A stretch of DNA of 64,000 nucleotides, taken from assembly GCA_012845835.1 (NCBI GenBank), contig JABAKD010000010.1, forward strand, positions 10,544,311 through 10,608,310. Reading direction: 5' to 3'. Source of the DNA: Undaria pinnatifida (Eukaryota; Sar; Phaeophyceae; Laminariales; Alariaceae). The position numbers and the translations under genes were made by a program. Below the pieces are notes generated by a model, which had not been told where the DNA came from, did no database searches, and worked only from the letters and a program-made list of their open reading frames with translations. Positions 60,436 through 64,000 of this stretch are shown piece after piece. How positions within the stretch are numbered: position 1 is the stretch's first letter; each line of letters starts with the position of its first letter.

Positions 60436-60924
60436 TAAATCCTTGCACGAGCGAGTGGAGCTGGAAAGTAAAAGTGATTGTTCAAGAAAAAAAGAAAAAA
60501 GAAGGAGGAAAAAATGGTACTGTTACTTAGTGTTTTTTTTTCACCAGCAACATGATTGGCGCTTTCAAGCTCGAACATGTGTGTGTGTGTTTTTGTTCTT
60601 TTCTTCATCCCCTTTATTCTCCTCGCACTATACTCTCGCCCTCCCTCCCTCCCAGTAATAACTCAGATCCGGGGTCACATAGCGGGCCCTCCTTCCCCCT
60701 CCCCACTACACGGTACGTGCCTTCATTTTTAATCGCGAGAAGAAGTCAGCATTTTATTCCGTCGTCGACTCGCGTCGAATTTTGAATTTTGTTTGCTAAT
60801 TAGAAGAAAACTGCTGTACAACTGCAGTAGTAGTGGTAGTAGTAGTAGTACCCGTGGGGATTTCGCGCACGAGGGGGTTTCCCAATTTATCTTGGAAAAA
60901 TCACGAGCCGCGAGCCGCGCCACG

Positions 60925-61023
60925 ATGGCCCAAACGATTAGTAACTTCCCTCTGGCGGATACGCGCTTCACGTCTATGCTGCCCGAAATGCGACAGGAGA
61001 TGAGCATGTACCACGGGTACCTG
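60925..61023 (+). CDS. Possible first exon of an unidentified gene
   Basis: An ATG in 'cacgatggcc' opens 33 codons (MAQTISNFPLADTRFTSMLP and onward) up to a possible 'ctg|gtatat' donor. Codon composition resembles the real exons, but I find no continuing exon in the window and recognise no domain. It may equally be noncoding. Confidence 0.25.
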
Positions 61024-61814
61024 GTATATGGTAACCTATCTGCAATGTTTGATTATATGCTATGGTGAACGCGGACTGAAAAAGCAAAAAAGCGGGTCGT
61101 TTTATTCGGCAACATCGATCGGTCTGCACACAGACTGCCAGTTTCGGGTATACCACACGCCCTGTGATTTGCTGGCACATCTGTTTCTAGCTTTAACTAA
61201 GTGACATACAATGCACACTATTTACTTCTCCCCCCCCCCGTCCGCGCTTTATGCTTGGTAACATTTACCACAGGTATAGTATTTTTTTGATGTTCACGAG
61301 TCGTTCTACGGTAGCCCCCCCCAACTTTTCTTTAACGAAAATCTCCGGTTTCAAAACCAGGTCCCGGCCCTATCTCCTGAAATACTCGTACGTTGTCGAT
61401 CGTTAGGCCCGTGCACACAAAAAAAAACATACGGATACTTTCTTCTCAATAGCATCATTCCTTGTGTGTCGAGCAGCCCTGAAACGTTCTTGTTAAAAAG
61501 AAAATCGCTGGCTTTTGGGGGGCTATCGTAGAATCAGTCTCACGTCTGTCCTGAAGGACGACATGAGTAATAAGGTCGGTGTTTTTCTCAGATGAGACCA
61601 GTCTCTTCGACAAGGAGTGAGCGCTGTCACAGTAGCAGTCCCGCGTACTATATTCCCTGTCAACTGCTGGCACTTACTTGCTTGTTTGCCTCTCGTATAT
61701 GACGTACGCGAATCCTCCCTCCGCCCGCCCCAGCCCCCCCCCATCCCCGCTCCCCCCCCCCCCGCCCTCCACGGCGCTTTTTTTTTTAACCCGCCGGTGT
61801 GTGACGTTGCCATC

Positions 61815-61850
61815 ATGGCTCAAAAAACCACCAGAGCACTTTCTTCTAAG
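61815..61850 (+). CDS. Possible short first exon of an unidentified gene
   Basis: An ATG in 'catcatggct' opens MAQKTTRALSSK, ending at a strong 'aag|gtaagg' donor, with a C-rich stretch upstream. No downstream partner exon was found before 64000, so this could be the 5' end of a gene continuing beyond the window, or chance. Confidence 0.25.
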
Positions 61851-62329
61851 GTAAGGTCGCTGGTCCCGCCCCGAACCATGATAACGGCGAACTTCAACCA
61901 GCCCCAGGCAAAGTGGAGCGGGAAAAAGGGAGATCCCCGCCGCAGACCGCTTACAACAGCAGTTCAGTCTAATACTGCATTTGTATCACCTGCATGTAGA
62001 TGCAATACCGGCCCCCTCACAAATAAACCAGAAACCGGGCTCAGTCGGGCAGACTTTCTTATGCTGGCCGCGCGCGACAGCACGCTTTCTGATTGTGTTG
62101 TTGCAACCTCTGTTCTTGGCCCCCGAGTAGATTCTTTTTCGTAATACTTCGACGTAATTTGCACACAGCAACAAGCATATTTTATTTCCGCGTCACGCAC
62201 GGTTGTCTTTCTATTGTCATTCCATGCAGCACTCACTCGGCACGTACTTTTGGAGCATCACAGCGCCCGCTTCCACCGCACGCAGTAAGTAGTTTTATTC
62301 TACCCAAAGGTGCGTTCTTTTCTATTGGT

Positions 62330-63065
62330 TCTCGGTGCGGTTCATACAACTGCATGCACCGAACCGCACTGCTGTAGGACTTTTGTCCTCTTCAAAACCG
62401 CACCGCACCGCACCGCACCGCTCCGCACCGCACCGTAGACGCGTGTTACGATAGAGGTTCTGCACGTTTTTTTTTGTGAGCGGTTTCACCAATTTGGGAG
62501 CTTAAAAATCTCTGGCAAAAAAACTGATTTTCAAGATAAAAAAACCAAACTACCTGCTATTAATAATGCTATTCTTACCGGATGAAAAACCCTCGTACAG
62601 TCTGCAGAGATGGCCTCGAGGTACACCACGAGAATCACGGGGGCGAAAACAAACAAATGAAAACTCACTCATATTGTATAGTAAGTACGAGTACCAACAA
62701 CGCAGCTTGCAAAGATGAGTATTGACCTGAAATTCGTCAAACTCACGGCTGACGTCCTTGAAAATTAGTTATAAAATGAGCTAGATTTCCGACGATTTGG
62801 GGTCGAAGAATAAAAAAAGTCAGATTCGAAAGCAGACGAAAAGTGCTACCCTCTACCCTCTACCCTCTACCCTCTACCCTCTACCCTCTACCCTCTACCC
62901 TCTACCCTCTACCCTCTACCCTCTACCCTCTACCCTCTACCCTCTACTCTCTAACAACGTAGAACGCGTCCGTAGGACATCAATTACAACCGAACCGCAC
63001 CGTGGGGGTTGACGACATCCATCTGCAAACCGAACCGCACCGAACCGCACCGAACCGCACCGGGT
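62330..63065 (-). repeat. Short inverse decamer runs and a TACCCTC heptamer array
   Basis: Runs of 'accgaaccgcaccgaaccgc' type (62390-62440, 62988-63062) are the inverse of the decamer blocks at 46880 and 49560. Between them, 62847-62946 is a near-perfect (CTACCCT)n heptamer of about 14 units, and 62698-62778 is a family A tail copy. Confidence 0.8.
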
Positions 63066-63846
63066 ATAGGATGACTGATTCTACGACAGCTCCCCCCCAA
63101 ACCGGCGATTTTATTTAACGAACGTTTCATGGCTGGTCGACACGAAGAAGGATGCTCTATCTACAAAAACTCATCCTCACACATTTTTCATGTTTGACGT
63201 CGGGGCGGCAAGGGGCAACGCATTTCAGAAGAAGATACGGCGGAGAGCTGGTTTCAAAACCGGCGATTTCGCTAAATGTAAAGAAAAGCTGGCGGGGCTA
63301 CCGCCGTAGAACGACTTGGATATAGATACCAGGTATGTCGCAGCCAAGGCCACAGGGGGTCAACTTTTTCCCCGTAGGCCCTCTGTGGCAAGAAGAGGCT
63401 GATGAGAGCGTTCTTGACATGTTTTCAATTCTTCAGGGCTGACTTTTCTTACGAGTTTGCCTTCTTCTTGTGAGCGGACCGGCACCGCTCTGTTGTAGAC
63501 GAGACATGCCTACCACACACACTGGCGGGATCATGCTGCTACCGGTACCGCACGGGGATATACCTGATCTCACAGCTAGCTGGAGTGTATTTTCATTTTT
63601 TATAATATACCTGCCAGCGTGAATTAGTGCGGAGAGAGACACGAGCAATTGTTAGTTCTACCTGGCTGGGATATTGGAATGAATCAGATGCCTACATACA
63701 GTAGTACCGGCCCGCTCACGAGAAAATAGACTTAAGGAAGTTAACCTGCACTACTATGGTTTTTGTTTTTGTTTTAAAGAAATCTGCCAGGTATTATTAG
63801 TATAATACAGCCTAGGCGCTTGCCGTCTATACTTAAGAAATTAATT

Positions 63847-64000
63847 GTCGAAAACCCACCCCCGCTTCTCGCTCCGCCAGAAAAAGGATGCTAGCCTGGA
63901 TTTGATTGAGAAATGGTCGAAATCCACCCCCTCTTCTAGCTCCGCCAGAAAAAGGATGCTAGCCTGGATTTGATTAAGAAATTGTCGAAAATCCACCCCC
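63847..64000 (+). repeat. 68-bp tandem repeat running off the window
   Basis: Units begin at about 63847, 63915 and 63984, each with 'gtcgaaaaccc' then 'ctccgccagaaaaaggatgc' and 'tagcctggatttgatt'. The array is cut by the window end, so the copy number is unknown. Confidence 0.75.

Overview
The window reads as nuclear DNA of an intron-rich photosynthetic eukaryote, most likely a brown alga or a close photosynthetic stramenopile relative. I see only three convincing protein-coding genes in 64 kb. All are split by GT-AG introns of about 0.2 to 4.6 kb that are full of simple repeats and short dispersed elements. The plastid fatty-acid enzyme carries an N-terminus that looks like a signal peptide with a phenylalanine near the predicted cleavage site, as in stramenopile bipartite plastid pre-sequences. 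The organism assignment is inference; the gene models come from reading the sequence.

Layout. Positions 1-4003 hold dispersed repeats, including a cluster of seven tRNA-like short elements. A 12-exon plus-strand gene at 4004-17608 encodes a J-domain protein of the ARG1/DnaJ15 type (481 aa in the model). Positions 17609-23554 are a gene-poor spacer with repeats. A minus-strand 8-exon gene at 34318-23555 encodes a plant-type plastid enoyl-ACP reductase, FabI (362 aa). About 1.0 kb separates its ATG from that of a divergent 15-exon plus-strand gene at 35357-58312, which encodes an ADCK1-type ABC1/AarF atypical kinase (650 aa). Positions 58313-64000 hold more repeats and two weak candidate first exons. 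All exon joins proposed for the three genes keep the reading frame, and each model ends at a stop codon.

The genes show no operon-like logic. FabI acts in plastid fatty acid synthesis, ADCK1-type kinases are mostly mitochondrial and linked to membrane lipid or quinone homeostasis, and ARG1-type proteins are endomembrane-associated co-chaperones. The divergent FabI/ADCK1 pair could share a promoter region.

The most unusual observation is shared by all three genes. Each contains a threefold series made of one exon (or its 3' part) followed downstream by two extra copies. In the J-protein gene the copies are 60-nt phase-0 exons, and the last has a damaged splice donor. In FabI and ADCK1 the copies are decayed relics lying in the following intron. 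Other notable items are a (GGGGT)n intronic array of about 600 bp, a 63-bp palindrome-containing minisatellite, a foldback element, minisatellites whose units carry a short perfect dyad, decamer-based G-rich arrays, and several short transposon-like families.
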